64,000 bases of DNA from positions 33,750,151 to 33,814,150 of the forward strand of contig NC_054877.1 of the NCBI RefSeq assembly GCF_018320785.1. The letters run 5' to 3'. Below, in pieces: positions 12,470 to 23,441 of this stretch (positions are counted from its first letter, which is position 1; every line of letters begins with the position of its first letter). This DNA comes from Cheilinus undulatus. Lineage: Eukaryota > Chordata > Actinopteri > Labriformes > Labridae. The notes under the pieces are model-generated. The model was given only the letters and a program-made list of their open reading frames with translations. It ran no database searches and was not told the DNA's origin. A program made the translations under genes and the position numbers.

Positions 12470-14460
12470 TCATTAATACACTATTATTTGCAAGCAAAAT
12501 AGTTAGCTAGCTTTTCGTGTGAAGAAGACAACTGGAGATCCAACATAGAAGCTAAGCTAAGTCCCATAGGTTGTATAAAGCACATTCCACTTCAAATGTC
12601 CTCTATTTCTTAGGATCTTTATAGTATTTATATCCGATGGCCTTTTTTGGCACTTTATTTTTATCAGTTTGACAGCTGGAGCAAAGAAAGCCATTTCTGT
12701 TTTTAGTTGACCTAAGCTAACTGGCAGGCACTATTGACAAAAAACATAAAATGATCACTTTTAGCACATTAGGAACTCAAGAAACATACACTTTAGCCTG
12801 CCTAACACTCTTTCAATTATAACTTAATTTTTCAGTATAATGACAGTTTGGACAAGTGCTTTTTATGATGCCCATTGTAATATTAGGCTTAATGAGAATG
12901 ACACTCGGTGGAAAAGTCAAAAGGTTGAATTGTCTTTTGAAGTTGGTTACTACTTATTAGTGAGTGCACCAAACACAACAGTCAGCAGTCAGTGAGGTGT
13001 CTGTTTGGAGGTGGTGGCAGGACTTAAAGCCATGTGTCAACATTGACATGGTTGATAAAAACACATACTTCTGCTATTTTCAACAGTCCCACATACTACA
13101 CTGAGAAAACATAAATTTTAATGTCAGCTATAATTCTTTACACCATTAAAATGTTCAACATATGATGATATCAGAAAACCCTGTTCTTCAGCACAGTGTT
13201 TCTATCTGTACAACAGTTGGAGCAAGGAGAGCAGTTTCCCTCCATTTCCTCCATTTAGCTAAGCTAACCATCAGGCAGTAGCATAAAAGCAGAAAAACAG
13301 ATTGTTGTGCATTAACATAGAACCTGTTCCTTAATTGCCATGTTGAGAATTTATACCTGTACTCTATTCTTTGTTGCCTTACTTGGCAATTAGATGGCTA
13401 AAATTGCTAGTTAGCATGGTCTTAAATGGTACTAGGCTTTACTGAAGCTAACATGCAGCTCACGGTGTGCTTACATAACCCAACTAAAGACTGTGTTATC
13501 ATTTATAAACTTAACAAGCTACATATAATTTTTAAAATGTATAAGCACTGGAAGTGGACTTATTTCTTAATTTCATTAATTTTGGTAGATATAGCGAAGC
13601 TGGCTGTTTCCCCTGTTGTCTTAAAGCTAACTAATCATTACCATCATACGATTTGCCAGAATGTATCTATACATTACTCCTGTTTTAGCTATTGGTTCGA
13701 CATTCATTTCGACAATTAATTAAACTCATGTAATACTGTATATATGTCAACTTGGACTGAGTGACAACTTGGCTTGCTTCTGGTTTTGCCAATTTTAAGT
13801 TTTATTGTGGGATTGTTTGGTAAATTTAACCCCCCCCCCCCAAAAAAAAAAAAAAAAAAACAGAAAGGAAAAAAAAAATCCCTCAGTTGGAGAGTTGTTT
13901 CCCTCCAAATTTAGGGCATTGTTTATTCAATGTTCTGTAACATTTTGGTGCCTCTGATGTAGTTCTTATAAAACAGTATTTTCAGAGCAATATTTTCAGA
14001 GTGATGGATGATATGCCAATATGTACGGCCACTATCAGTTCTAAATATTGCAAGAAATGTTCACATCTTCCGTTACCGACTTGTCAGTCAGACCGCTAAA
14101 ACGCTTGTTAGCAAGGGCCTTAGTGGCAATGGCTTTACTGAAGCTAACATGTAGCACACAGTAGGCATAACTTTTAACTGACTTGCTGTGTTAAGACATA
14201 GTAATGATAAATTTAACAAATATATAATCATATATATATTGATATTCTTTTATTTATGAACATTGGAAGTAGTGGTTCAGTTTTTCATTTCTTGCTTTTG
14301 ATAGAGCTAAGACAGCTGTTTCCTCCATTTTCTTAGCGCTAACTAATGTAAGCTTAGCAAGGTATTTCCTGATAATAAATGATTTTTATCTGTTACCATC
14401 TTACTTTTTTGACAAAATGTGATTATCTATACATCAAACTGGGAAATCTTACATTTTTCC
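12470..14460. repeat. Cluster of decayed copies of a TTAGCTAAGCTAAC-bearing repeat
   Basis: The core phrase 'gagCAAaGa..gCcatTTcC..TTTAG..AAGCTAAC' recurs in diverged form near 12675-12730, 13212-13270, 13590-13630 and 14300-14345. A second phrase, GGCTTTACTGAAGCTAACATG, occurs at about 13434 and 14131. This suggests repeated insertion or duplication of one fish repeat family, followed by decay. A poly(C)-poly(A) run sits at 13831-13860. Confidence 0.55.
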
Positions 14461-14506
14461 ATTGTTTCCAGGTTGATAGTTTGTTGACAAAAATTGACAT
14501 ACTGAT

Positions 14507-14751
14507 TAGGGATGCATGATGTTGGAATTTTGATAATATCCAGTATGACAATATTTCCAAACTCATTTTAGCCAACACAGATATCATTACTGATATAGTC
14601 ACACCTTTTTATTGTAAATAACACCAGTATTTTCAGGGCAATATACTTTATGATATATATAGCCAATACGGCAGACATGTTGTTCTGCCATCTAATGTTT
14701 TAGGCTATTATCTATTGATACTGATATGCTAAAAAAAATTGTGCATCCTTC
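14507..14751. mobile_element. hAT-type MITE
   Basis: Ends with imperfect inverted repeats (TAGGGATGCATGATGTTGG at left, complement of TTGTGCATCCTTC at right). It is flanked by ATACTGAT (14499-14506) and ATACCGAT (14752-14759), an 8-bp target duplication with one mismatch. No transposase. Length 245 bp. Confidence 0.75.
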
Positions 14752-14814
14752 ATACCGATAACTAAAACAAGCAAACACATATAACATTTTTCACTGTGGT
14801 GATTTTATTTCTTA

Positions 14815-15608
14815 TAAAACACTTTTCACAAATTTTATTACAAAAAGGATCTAACACAAACAATTTTTGAACCCATGATTTGTTGCTCATCATGACTTCA
14901 TAGGTATTTTCAGCACAGAAACTGTTTGAGCAGTGGTTTCACATGAACATTACATCACTGTGAGGAATTTCACACTTCATGACATGGGTACAGTTTTAGC
15001 TCAGACACATCACTGACCAACTGTGTGATTTTTTATTCATTTTTTTGTATTGACACACACAGCATCAACACCCAAATGTATTACTTTAAGTCTGCACCAC
15101 TATTTAAAAAATGCAGAATTTCTAGGCCTGATTTTAAAAACCAACAAAAAAAACTGTATTCATTTGACTTTTGAGATAGCAAAATGTTTCTAGAAAAATA
15201 ATGGTTCTATTTAAACAGAGTTTTGGCCATTTGTTCATGTATTACAGCAGATAAAGGATCTCTTTATTAACCACCTGTGATGGACAGTAAAGAACTTCAT
15301 CTCTCAAATATTTTTTTTGACTAAGAAAGGAGTGAAAATAGCATCTTTTAAGAGCCAAACTTTAACACATTATTCTGTCATGCAGATCCAGTGTTACATT
15401 ATTAAACCACTTAGATTCAGCATCTCTGACATGATGATCACACAAACATAAATCCTCTGGTCTTTTGAAACACGGATCACACACACTTCCGCATTTTCAC
15501 GTGGGTGTCCGACTGGTAGGACTGAGGTAATAATGCAATGGTCATCCTCCTTTCTACATGACCAATGACGCACTCCCTCTCTCTGTCACACACAACCCTG
15601 AAGTAATA
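14815..15608 (-). other. b3gnt5: b3gnt5 3' UTR (probable)
   Basis: On the minus strand, two AATAAA signals (TTTATT on the given strand at 14834-14839 and 14804-14809) lie about 0.8 kb after the b3gnt5 stop. They are the nearest good poly(A) signals. The end is inferred, not seen. Confidence 0.5.
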
Positions 15609-16772
15609 CTACAAAAAGGCAGCTTTGCAAGGGTATGTGTTGAAAAAGTAAGGTTTACACAGGAGTGACACTTTCACAGCTGTGCAGTATAGCCTTCCTA
15701 TGAGTCCAGACGTCCTCTGTTTCACCTGCGGGTCCGTCGCTGCCTTCCACAGGTCATATATGTCTTCTACATGACCATGTGAGGTCATCATCTGGTTGTA
15801 TATGCATAGATGGTATGGTGCTTTTCCTTCACCTGAGAAATAGACATGCTCCTGTGGGGACACACCAATGGCGTTAGCGCAGATGCCCATGAACACATCA
15901 TCTATGTAAAGAGAAGCATTCAGGGTCAGCGTGGCATGATAAATTCTATCTGCCACGTCACTGGAGACGACATACCCAGCCCCAGCTGTGTAATCTGGGT
16001 ATGAGATCCACTGGTACATCTCAAAGGGCACATAATACTTGCTGTCTTTGCTGCGGATCGGTGGCGCGCCCCGATGCACTCTACCGATCCAGAAGTCTGT
16101 GACGCCCTTGCCGCTCATGTCCTGCAAGTAGCTCACCAAGTTGGGCATGTGCACAAAGATGTCGTCATCTGCAGTCATGAGGAAGCGAGCGTGTGCGCAG
16201 CGACTATGCATCCAATGGAACTGCATGATAAGTTTCAGAGTGAGGTTGTGGAAGGAGTCTAGAAAGTCTTGCTGGATCAAATCACCATAAAGACGGTCCT
16301 CGTGGATAAGCAGCTCCTGAAAACCAACACCGCTTCTCTTGCTCCACGAGGGCTCGTCCTTCTTGGTCCGAGGTGCTCCTAAGGCGAATACCACCTTGAC
16401 TGTCACTCCCAGGGTGGTTCGGATGTAGGTCTCATTACCCCAGGTGGACCTTATAGCGTTACGCCTTTCGATGTTCTCAGGTGATGTTTTCACAAAGAGG
16501 AGGAGTAGGACGTCCTTACCCACGCACTTGTTTGGATGGTCCAGCAGGTACTGGAAGTTGCTGAAGCTCCTGGCCTGCTCGCGTGGAATGGTGAGGCTCT
16601 TGTTAATGTAGGTGTAGCGGTTGACCAGGTAGCGATAGGAGTAGGACTTGACATGGCTGACAACACTGTTGTCCAGCTGCTCCCAGCAAACCATCACAAC
16701 TGATAGCACCAGGCAGGTGGTCATCAGCTGCACACACTGGCCTCTTCGGATCCGCCGGAAGTTCATAACCAT
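15609..16772 (-). CDS. b3gnt5: Lactosylceramide 1,3-N-acetyl-beta-D-glucosaminyltransferase (B3GNT5)
   Basis: Golgi type II membrane enzyme that adds beta-1,3-GlcNAc to lactosylceramide, making lactotriaosylceramide (Lc3), the first step of lacto/neolacto glycosphingolipids. The 387-residue frame is intact in one exon, close to the human length. A short basic cytoplasmic tail precedes a signal-anchor helix at about residues 15-31. A stem region and a GT31 galactosyl/GlcNAc-transferase domain follow. Visible motifs: RRNAIRSTWGNE (104-114), the metal-binding DxD as ADDDIF (D202-D204), FWIGRVHRGAPPIR, and DDVFMG (291-296, the usual EDVxxG position). N-glycosylation sequons occur at N57, N113, N176 and N285. 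The start could be Met1 or Met3; Met1 sits in CAGGATGG. Two conserved C-terminal cysteines (C363, C372) and the TYPCKAAF tail match B3GNT5 rather than B3GALT paralogues. Confidence 0.95.
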   Translation of the reverse strand: MVMNFRRIRRGQCVQLMTTCLVLSVVMVCWEQLDNSVVSHVKSYSYRYLVNRYTYINKSLTIPREQARSFSNFQYLLDHPNKCVGKDVLLLLFVKTSPENIERRNAIRSTWGNETYIRTTLGVTVKVVFALGAPRTKKDEPSWSKRSGVGFQELLIHEDRLYGDLIQQDFLDSFHNLTLKLIMQFHWMHSRCAHARFLMTADDDIFVHMPNLVSYLQDMSGKGVTDFWIGRVHRGAPPIRSKDSKYYVPFEMYQWISYPDYTAGAGYVVSSDVADRIYHATLTLNASLYIDDVFMGICANAIGVSPQEHVYFSGEGKAPYHLCIYNQMMTSHGHVEDIYDLWKAATDPQVKQRTSGLIGRLYCTAVKVSLLCKPYFFNTYPCKAAFL

Positions 16773-17071
16773 CCTGGAATCTTGTCACCCGGTGGCAGTG
16801 GTCTCTGTCTGATTGGAGATAATGACAAAGCAGGGGATTTGTACAGAGGATGAGGTGAGATTGTTGAGGTGGTGGTAGTTTGGGGTGTTTTTCCAATGCC
16901 TCAGAGCAGCACTTGGTGGGTCATCCATCCTAGGCTTTCCACATTCAGCAGGAGGCAAAGATGGTAATCAATGTATCTGCTGGGGAACGTCCATAACTGC
17001 AGATGAACCACTTAATTGTTTGTAGGCTCCTTGCAGCAAGAAATTCATCCTTTGCCCATGAGGAACTTCTT
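16773..17071 (-). other. b3gnt5: b3gnt5 exon 2, 5' UTR part
   Basis: On the minus strand a strong acceptor (long pyrimidine run, then TTTTGCAG) ends at 17072, leading into 299 bases before the start codon. This leader has a short upstream frame (ATG GGC AAA GGA TGA, near 17058-17044). Such an upstream frame could dampen translation. The exon start is inferred from the splice consensus only. Confidence 0.5.
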
Positions 17072-19553
17072 CTGCAAAATCGGAAAGGAAAAAAAAAAAC
17101 ACATTTACTATTGCAACAGGTTTTTTCACACCCACACTGAAAATCTGCTTCCTTTGCTCCAAAATGGAGGAAGTTCTGTTTAACGAATGACTAGAAAGTA
17201 AAGTGTCGAATATGCATTTTTTTTTCTCTGGAAGTGTGTTGCAACAAGTTTTTTAATGGTAACCTCTCTTTTTTAGCATTTTTGAAACAAGCTTATGCAA
17301 AACCAAGTGAAGCAATGAATGATCTCAAGATTCAAGAGCAGCAACAAAATGAAACAATGTTAAACAGAGTCTTTTCAGGCTGGGTCTGAACTTGGCTTTT
17401 AACTTCACCCACTCACATTCAGTGCAAGGGAAGTAACATTTAACTGAAAAGTCAAAAGTTAGTGGGTGGTGTGAAGGGGGTAGGGAGGATGACTGAATGC
17501 AAAAGCCGACGCAGCAAATATGGCAATGCAAGCACAGTCCATAATGGAGGGGTTTAAGGGGTAGACCCACTGAAACCGCTGAGAGTCATGGAAAGCACTG
17601 GGACACAATGGACGGCGTCAGAATAGCTCGGCAGCACAATGTGGGGACGAGAATAGCCTGCTTCCGGACGGGCGCGGTCTGAAACCAAGGGGGGATCATG
17701 ATGGGCCCGGGGCCTGGGAGTCCCAACACACCCCGAGAGCTTTTTAAACATCATTGGATGGCCTGTGCCTAATGGGGTCACTGGCTCAGAGAGGCTCTCT
17801 TTTCTCTTGGCCTGATAATGAGAAACTCTGCTTCACCTCTGGTACGCATCAGCATTGTACTCCTCCCTCTAAATTATAGCCTCATCATACAGTTGATTTT
17901 TTTATAACGGCAATATAGCTGATTAAAAATTCACAAAGCATGTGTTTGTACATTTTATAACTTCGTCCAGGAATTCAAGAGGAAGTGATAAAAAAATTCA
18001 AATTTATTTATCATCTGTAGAAAAACATAAACCAGCTAGGCTTTAGACTAAATGTGATATGTGAATGAGAGCAAATGCTAATTAATTTGTCAAAAAACTG
18101 TAAGCAAAATCCTGCACACTGTATTGGCTATGTTTCAGTGCAAAAAATATTAGATTTTATAAACTATTCTAAAACAAAAACCCCACCTGAATGATTGCAT
18201 GATGTATAGGGAAAAACATCTCTGCAGCAAAAAAGCTGCACAGATGTTATAACGTATACATCTCTTATGAGTTTTTTAAATAGATATCTGCCTTTTGACA
18301 GTAACTCAGAGGTCATCACAATGCAAATTTTGCAGGAGGAACCAAGAATTGCCTCCAGCTAGTAGCAGAGTGAATGTTTCTGGAATAACAAGCTGCTGTT
18401 TATTTATTTACCTGTCAGTACAAACACTCTAACACCAGCTCACTTCTTTTGTTAAAGGATGGGGTCAAAACCATCAGCGTGGCTAGTTGTCACAAAGAGC
18501 GGGCAGGGTTGATTGATCCAGAAGCTACAGCGAGCTGTCCAGACCCATGTCGCTGCCTTTGTGATCATTCGATTTGTATATCTACACAAGACTACAGGAA
18601 AAACTGTGTGGACTTTCTTTATTTAGAACTCACTCTTGCACATGAATTGGCTAAAAGATGGGACTAAGATAGACACTTACATCATGATGCTCGATTTAAC
18701 ACAGGAGACCAGACTATCAGGTGTAATCTGTGGTAAAATCAAAATCATCAGACTGGACAGTCTAAATAAAGACGCCCAAAGAAAGGACTTGTGTGACAGG
18801 TGCACAGACAACAATATCACTGTGCTTAATTAACACAGCCTTGTATGGCATTGCTCATTGTATTTTGATCACTTGTGTCATGTGTTAACTATGACACATT
18901 GATATAATTTTTAACATTTAATTTTGGTGGTTCACAGGGATTTTAGGAAAACAGTACATCATCACCAAAACATGTTCTGTCTTTGGTGAAACTTTAACAT
19001 ACGCTAACCAACAGATTAAGGGTTACTGAACTACTGAATTGATATTTTGTTGGTGAATGCTGCTAATTTATTGCTTAATGTTATTTCTGCCTGTCATAGA
19101 CTAGCATATTTGTTTTCTAATGATAGCTTTTGTATGCAGCTGTCTAGATCAGGATGTCATTATGATTAAAAATTGTATCTTTATGGGAATATTTCTGGTA
19201 AAAGTAGAGTTAAATAAATTAAGGGATCAGAAGCTGTAGAAAGTTGCACATGATCACCTCCAGCTACTTAAATTTGTTATATTTACACTATTTACCAAAG
19301 GTGTCGTCCCTGTCTCGTCCTTGTTCTACTGTCACTCTATCCTTTACAAAACCCACACTGGAGCCAGCTTAAACAAAAAGAGTTGATCCTCACTCCTCTG
19401 AGCTGCATCTAAAACAAGCTCTGTGAAAGTGAACCATCCGACCCTACATGCATGTCTCCCAAGTCACATTCATATTTTTAGAGTTGAAACACACAGAGGG
19501 TGGGAGGGAAGGAAAAGCACACCATCACTACAGTAATGAAAACCAACACTCAC
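17072..19553 (-). other. b3gnt5: b3gnt5 5' UTR intron (inferred)
   Basis: Lies between the donor at 19553 and the acceptor at 17072. It holds a GC-richer patch at 17640-17740 and no recognised repeats. Open frames in it show no known domain. Confidence 0.4.
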
Positions 19554-19800
19554 CCGTAAGACTAAATATCTGGGTGTTTGAATCTGAGCAGCAGCAACAG
19601 TCTCTCTCCAGTCTTCTTCTCTAACTGCACTGATGCTTTTCTCTTCTTCTTTGCCTTAAATTTAATCCACTGTAAGATTACAGCTGTGCTGGGAGCAGCA
19701 GCAATCCCTCGTTCAACGGTCAAACCCTCTTGTGTGAGGATATCTATTGATAACTGTGGTTATTCAGAGCTCTCTTCTGTCCTCTGGCAGTGAGGACTGT
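19554..19800 (-). other. b3gnt5: Probable untranslated first exon of b3gnt5
   Basis: On the minus strand this stretch ends in a near-consensus donor (TTACGG|GTGAGTGTTG, junction at 19554/19553). It begins next to the CpG cluster at 19795-19960. B3GNT5 genes in other vertebrates have non-coding 5' exons. The upstream limit is a guess. Confidence 0.4.
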
Positions 19801-19960
19801 TGGGCGGCTTGTTGGCGCGTCGGTTGCCAAGGTTCTTTTCACTCTCTCACTCGCGCGGAAGTTTTTTTTTACAGCCAATTTTAGAACACGCCCACAAGAT
19901 TGACGCGAGCATCGACGCTGGTACCGGCATGAAGCAAAAGTCGGCTAGCTATGTTGTTAG
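19795..19960 (-). promoter_or_regulatory. b3gnt5: CpG cluster, likely b3gnt5 promoter
   Basis: About a dozen CpG in 160 bases (GGCGCGTCGG, CTCGCGCGG, GACGCGAGCATCGACG), in a region where CpG is otherwise scarce. It includes a CCAAT-type site (GCCAAT, about 19875) and GGTTGCCAAGG (19822-19832), half of an RFX/X-box-like palindrome. Position fits a start site for the minus-strand exon listed above. Confidence 0.45.
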
Positions 19961-20161
19961 TGACATGAGCAGATTCAGAAAATGTTTCAACAGCCTGCAC
20001 TTTGATAAGAATTTACCTGGAGTTTTCTATATTTTCTCTGATTCCATGTGTAGGGTTGGTAATTGAAATGCTTTGTGTTTTAGGTTAGAAATAAATGGAG
20101 GAACTTTACTAAATGTAACCGGCCAAATAATTCATGTACCATGTTCTTGGTGAATACAGAA

Positions 20162-21448
20162 GGATCTGGCTGCAGACCGTGACAGCTACCTTAACAAACC
20201 ATTCATCTGTGAGACGGTATGTTTCAGAAAGGAAGTGCAGTACTTTGCAAGGGTAACATATTTCCAGTTTTAGATTTTTTTTAAATACAACTTTATCCAT
20301 AAACAAAGTCTGGCAGTTACATTCATGAGATAGTCACATTGAAAACATAAAAGACCAAGCAACATCTCATAAATATCACAGAAAAAAGGTCAGAGGTCCA
20401 ATTCGGGATTAACAGTGCAGTCCATTCAACCTTGAAACCTGGAAATTCAAGTTGACGTCGTCATTCTGACTTGGAAAGTCGGAGCGACTTCAGTTCCCCG
20501 AGTTATGTAGTTGTAGCAAATGGAGCGCATTTAGCTCAGGTGTTACGTCTTCCTCAGCTCTGATATATGACATCCGAGGTAAAAAGAACACGGCATCAAT
20601 TATGAATACATCTGTTAAGAAGTAATTGCACAGACGACTCGCATTAGCTTTGTAAGCTTTAGCTAGAGCTAACATAGCTCTGCTAGCTACATAATCAACG
20701 TTACTACACAAGCCTAACTAAGTTAGCTTTGACGATGTGAGCTTTAGCAAACATAGTTAAAGCTTACGTAGCTTACAAAACTGTTTTGTGAGCTTAGCTG
20801 TAGCTCATTAGCTACGTCGCCCCGTTATCTCGTAGCATATGGAACACATTCAGTTTGGCTGTGACGTCATACCCCTCTCTGACCTCAGAGGTACAAGGAC
20901 CACAGCATAAATTATGTATAGATCTATTTTGGAAGTAGTTGCATGATTGGTGACCCTCTTTAGCTTTGTTAGCTTTAGCTAAAGCTAACATAGCTATGCT
21001 AGCAATGTAATTAATGTTTCTACATAACATTAACATGAGCTTTAGCAAACGTAGCTAAAGTTATGTAGCTTACAAAGCTACTTTGTGAGCTTAGCTTTAG
21101 CTTATTTAGCTATGTAGCTACGTGATCTACATAGCTTTTGCAGCTAACGGAGCTATGTGAGCTACGCTGGCTTTGTTAGACTGTTTTCATGGAGGGCAAG
21201 CTTTTTTCCTGAAAGCAGACTGTTTCCTTGGCTTTATTTTAATTTTTTTTAGATAGGTCTTGCAGATCAATTTTGTTACTTTTAACTTTTGGGATCCTAA
21301 CTCTTACTTTAACCCTCACCTAAACCTACTTTTAAACCCTTTTTTAATTTTGAAAGGTTTAGCATGTTTTCTCCATTCTGAGATATACAACGACTCAGAT
21401 GAATAGCCATGAGAGGGGCCATCAGAAATGAACGGGCTGCAACTAGAC
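20162..21448 (+). repeat. TAGCTA-rich inverted-repeat element, copy B (internally duplicated)
   Basis: Left end GGATCTGGCTGCAGACCG; right end the complementary form (GGGCTGCAACTAGACT). The core appears twice in tandem (about 20500-20810 and 20820-21180). Each begins with a GTTATgt..GTAGCA..TGGAgC-type phrase, runs through ATTATG..TAGAT/ACATCT, then enters the AGCTA array. Frames at 20490-20711 and 20812-21048 translate to look-alike peptides only because the DNA is duplicated. They are not genes. Confidence 0.8.
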
Positions 21449-23156
21449 TTTATTCTGATAGGATCCATAAGTGTCCATTGACTTTAAATATTCGGTCACT
21501 TATGGAACTTCAGAAATAGCAAATTTAATACAACAAAGAACTACTTTATAATCTAATTCAATTTATTTGGTGAAATAGACAAATTTGACGAGTGGGATGC
21601 TGCTGAGAAATATTGACGTGCATTTTGTCATACAGCCCTGTGTCACTGTCCATCTGAGCTTTGCTTTGCCCTTTGACATAACTTCAGGCTATTCAGGCTC
21701 AACTTAACTCAGGAAGGTGAGTGTTGCAAAGAAACACATTTCCTTCCTGTTCTTACCAATATATGTAGCATAATTTTACACCACTCAGTTCATAAAGGGA
21801 TATAACTCCGTTTATTCTGATAAAACAAAGCTTTTCTTTCAGCTGACTGATGTTAATTTACAGGTTTATTATCCAATCACAGATGACTTTCCATCTTCTT
21901 CCTGCCTTTCTTTTGATAAATCCTTTAACAAAGTGTGCTGAGCTGACCTCGCATACAGGTTTAGATAGCCAGGCTGCTCAATGTAAAACAGCACAACGTG
22001 TGACAATACTTTGTAAAGGGAAAAAGAGAACATGTCTTACATTTATTTTATCTTTATTTAAAGGCAAAAAAGGGTGTAATCACCAGGGAGTTTCAAGCTA
22101 AGTTTTGTGAAATGACACAATGTGATATACTTTGTACATGTCTAGTGCACATTTTCAAACTTTTTTGTGGATTATTCTTGGTGGAAACTGTAGTTAACAG
22201 GTTTTATTTTCTGTTTGTATTGATAGCCTGAGTCCACTGTTGTATTAAGATTATAAAACACTTTCAGCGGTTAACTAATAGAGTCCAAGCAGTTTATGTA
22301 TTCTGAAAAGACTGCGTTTGAATTGTTGTCAGTAATGAAATTCCAGCAACAAAAACCATGTAGTTATTGTGTCCTGTGTGGTATCTAATCCCATGGTTTA
22401 CATAAAAATAAACCTTTTTTGGATAAAATGTAACTGAGAAGAAAAATTGGAAGAATACCAGTGCCTTCTTCAAGTGAAACCATGGCTGTGTCTGAACCTG
22501 CATACTCTTACACATTGCCGGGCTTTACCATCGGACAAAGGTAGGCAATGCCAGGAGACCCGGGCTAATGGGCCCCATCACATACTGTAACTGACTCAAC
22601 CCTTCTCCTGCACCAGCCAGTATTCAGGATGTTTTGAATATTAACACACTCATTAAAAGCACAAAAAATTATAAACACTTGCTTGTGTTATAGTGGCATA
22701 AAACTTAGCCATAATTAATAAAATGTACATAAAGTATGTGAATTTTGATACATTTTTGACTTTTAATTTGAAAAACTGTGTAACTGTTATTTTACAAATC
22801 TGTGATCAAATATATGTATTGCCACTTCTAGAGAGGTTTTGCTTGGACGGCATGATAAATAAGAATTTAATTGATGGGAGAACATGCAAGTGGAGGGCTG
22901 CATGCCTGTGTTTGCCTGGGGCACAAAATTGCTAAATATGCCACTGCACAACGCATACTAAAGCCATCACTTTAGGAGCAGTGACAGTTGAATCAACAAA
23001 GGTGGTTTATAAAAGGACGTTTGGTAAAATACCTCTCAAGGCTGTTTATTCAGACAGTGTTTTTTAAGCAGATGCTACATTAACATAAGGTGTTTGCAGG
23101 GTTGTGCCTCACACAGTGATCATATTGTTATTTTGTAGATTGTTATTAGTTTTAGA
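21449..23156. other. Intergenic, nothing firmly recognised
   Basis: Around 22515-22590 and 22880-22945 there are phrases (GGGCCCC-type, GGGCACAAAATTGCTAAAT) that may belong to an old repeat, but I found no matching termini. Confidence 0.5.
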
Positions 23157-23441
23157 GAGGTCTGTATGCAGCATTCATCTCTGATGGACACTATCGCAGA
23201 CCAGTCACGTGAGACACGACACCATGCAGTTCAGAAGGTAAATACATTATACAACTTTTGAAGTAAATCAGATTGAAGTTAAAAACCTGACCTGTAAAAC
23301 CTGATGACAAAATGTTTAATAAAGCCAAGTTAATAGTCTGCTAACAGTAAAAAAAAAGCTTGCCCTCCATGAAAACATTCTAACACAGCAAATGTAGCTT
23401 ATGCATCTTTGCTAGTTGCATAGGCTAGCGAACATAGCTAC

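Noticed and set aside
20490..21048. Two similar peptides that could look like a small gene family
   Set aside because: They translate duplicated parts of the TAGCTA element in an arbitrary frame; other copies of the element do not keep the frame.
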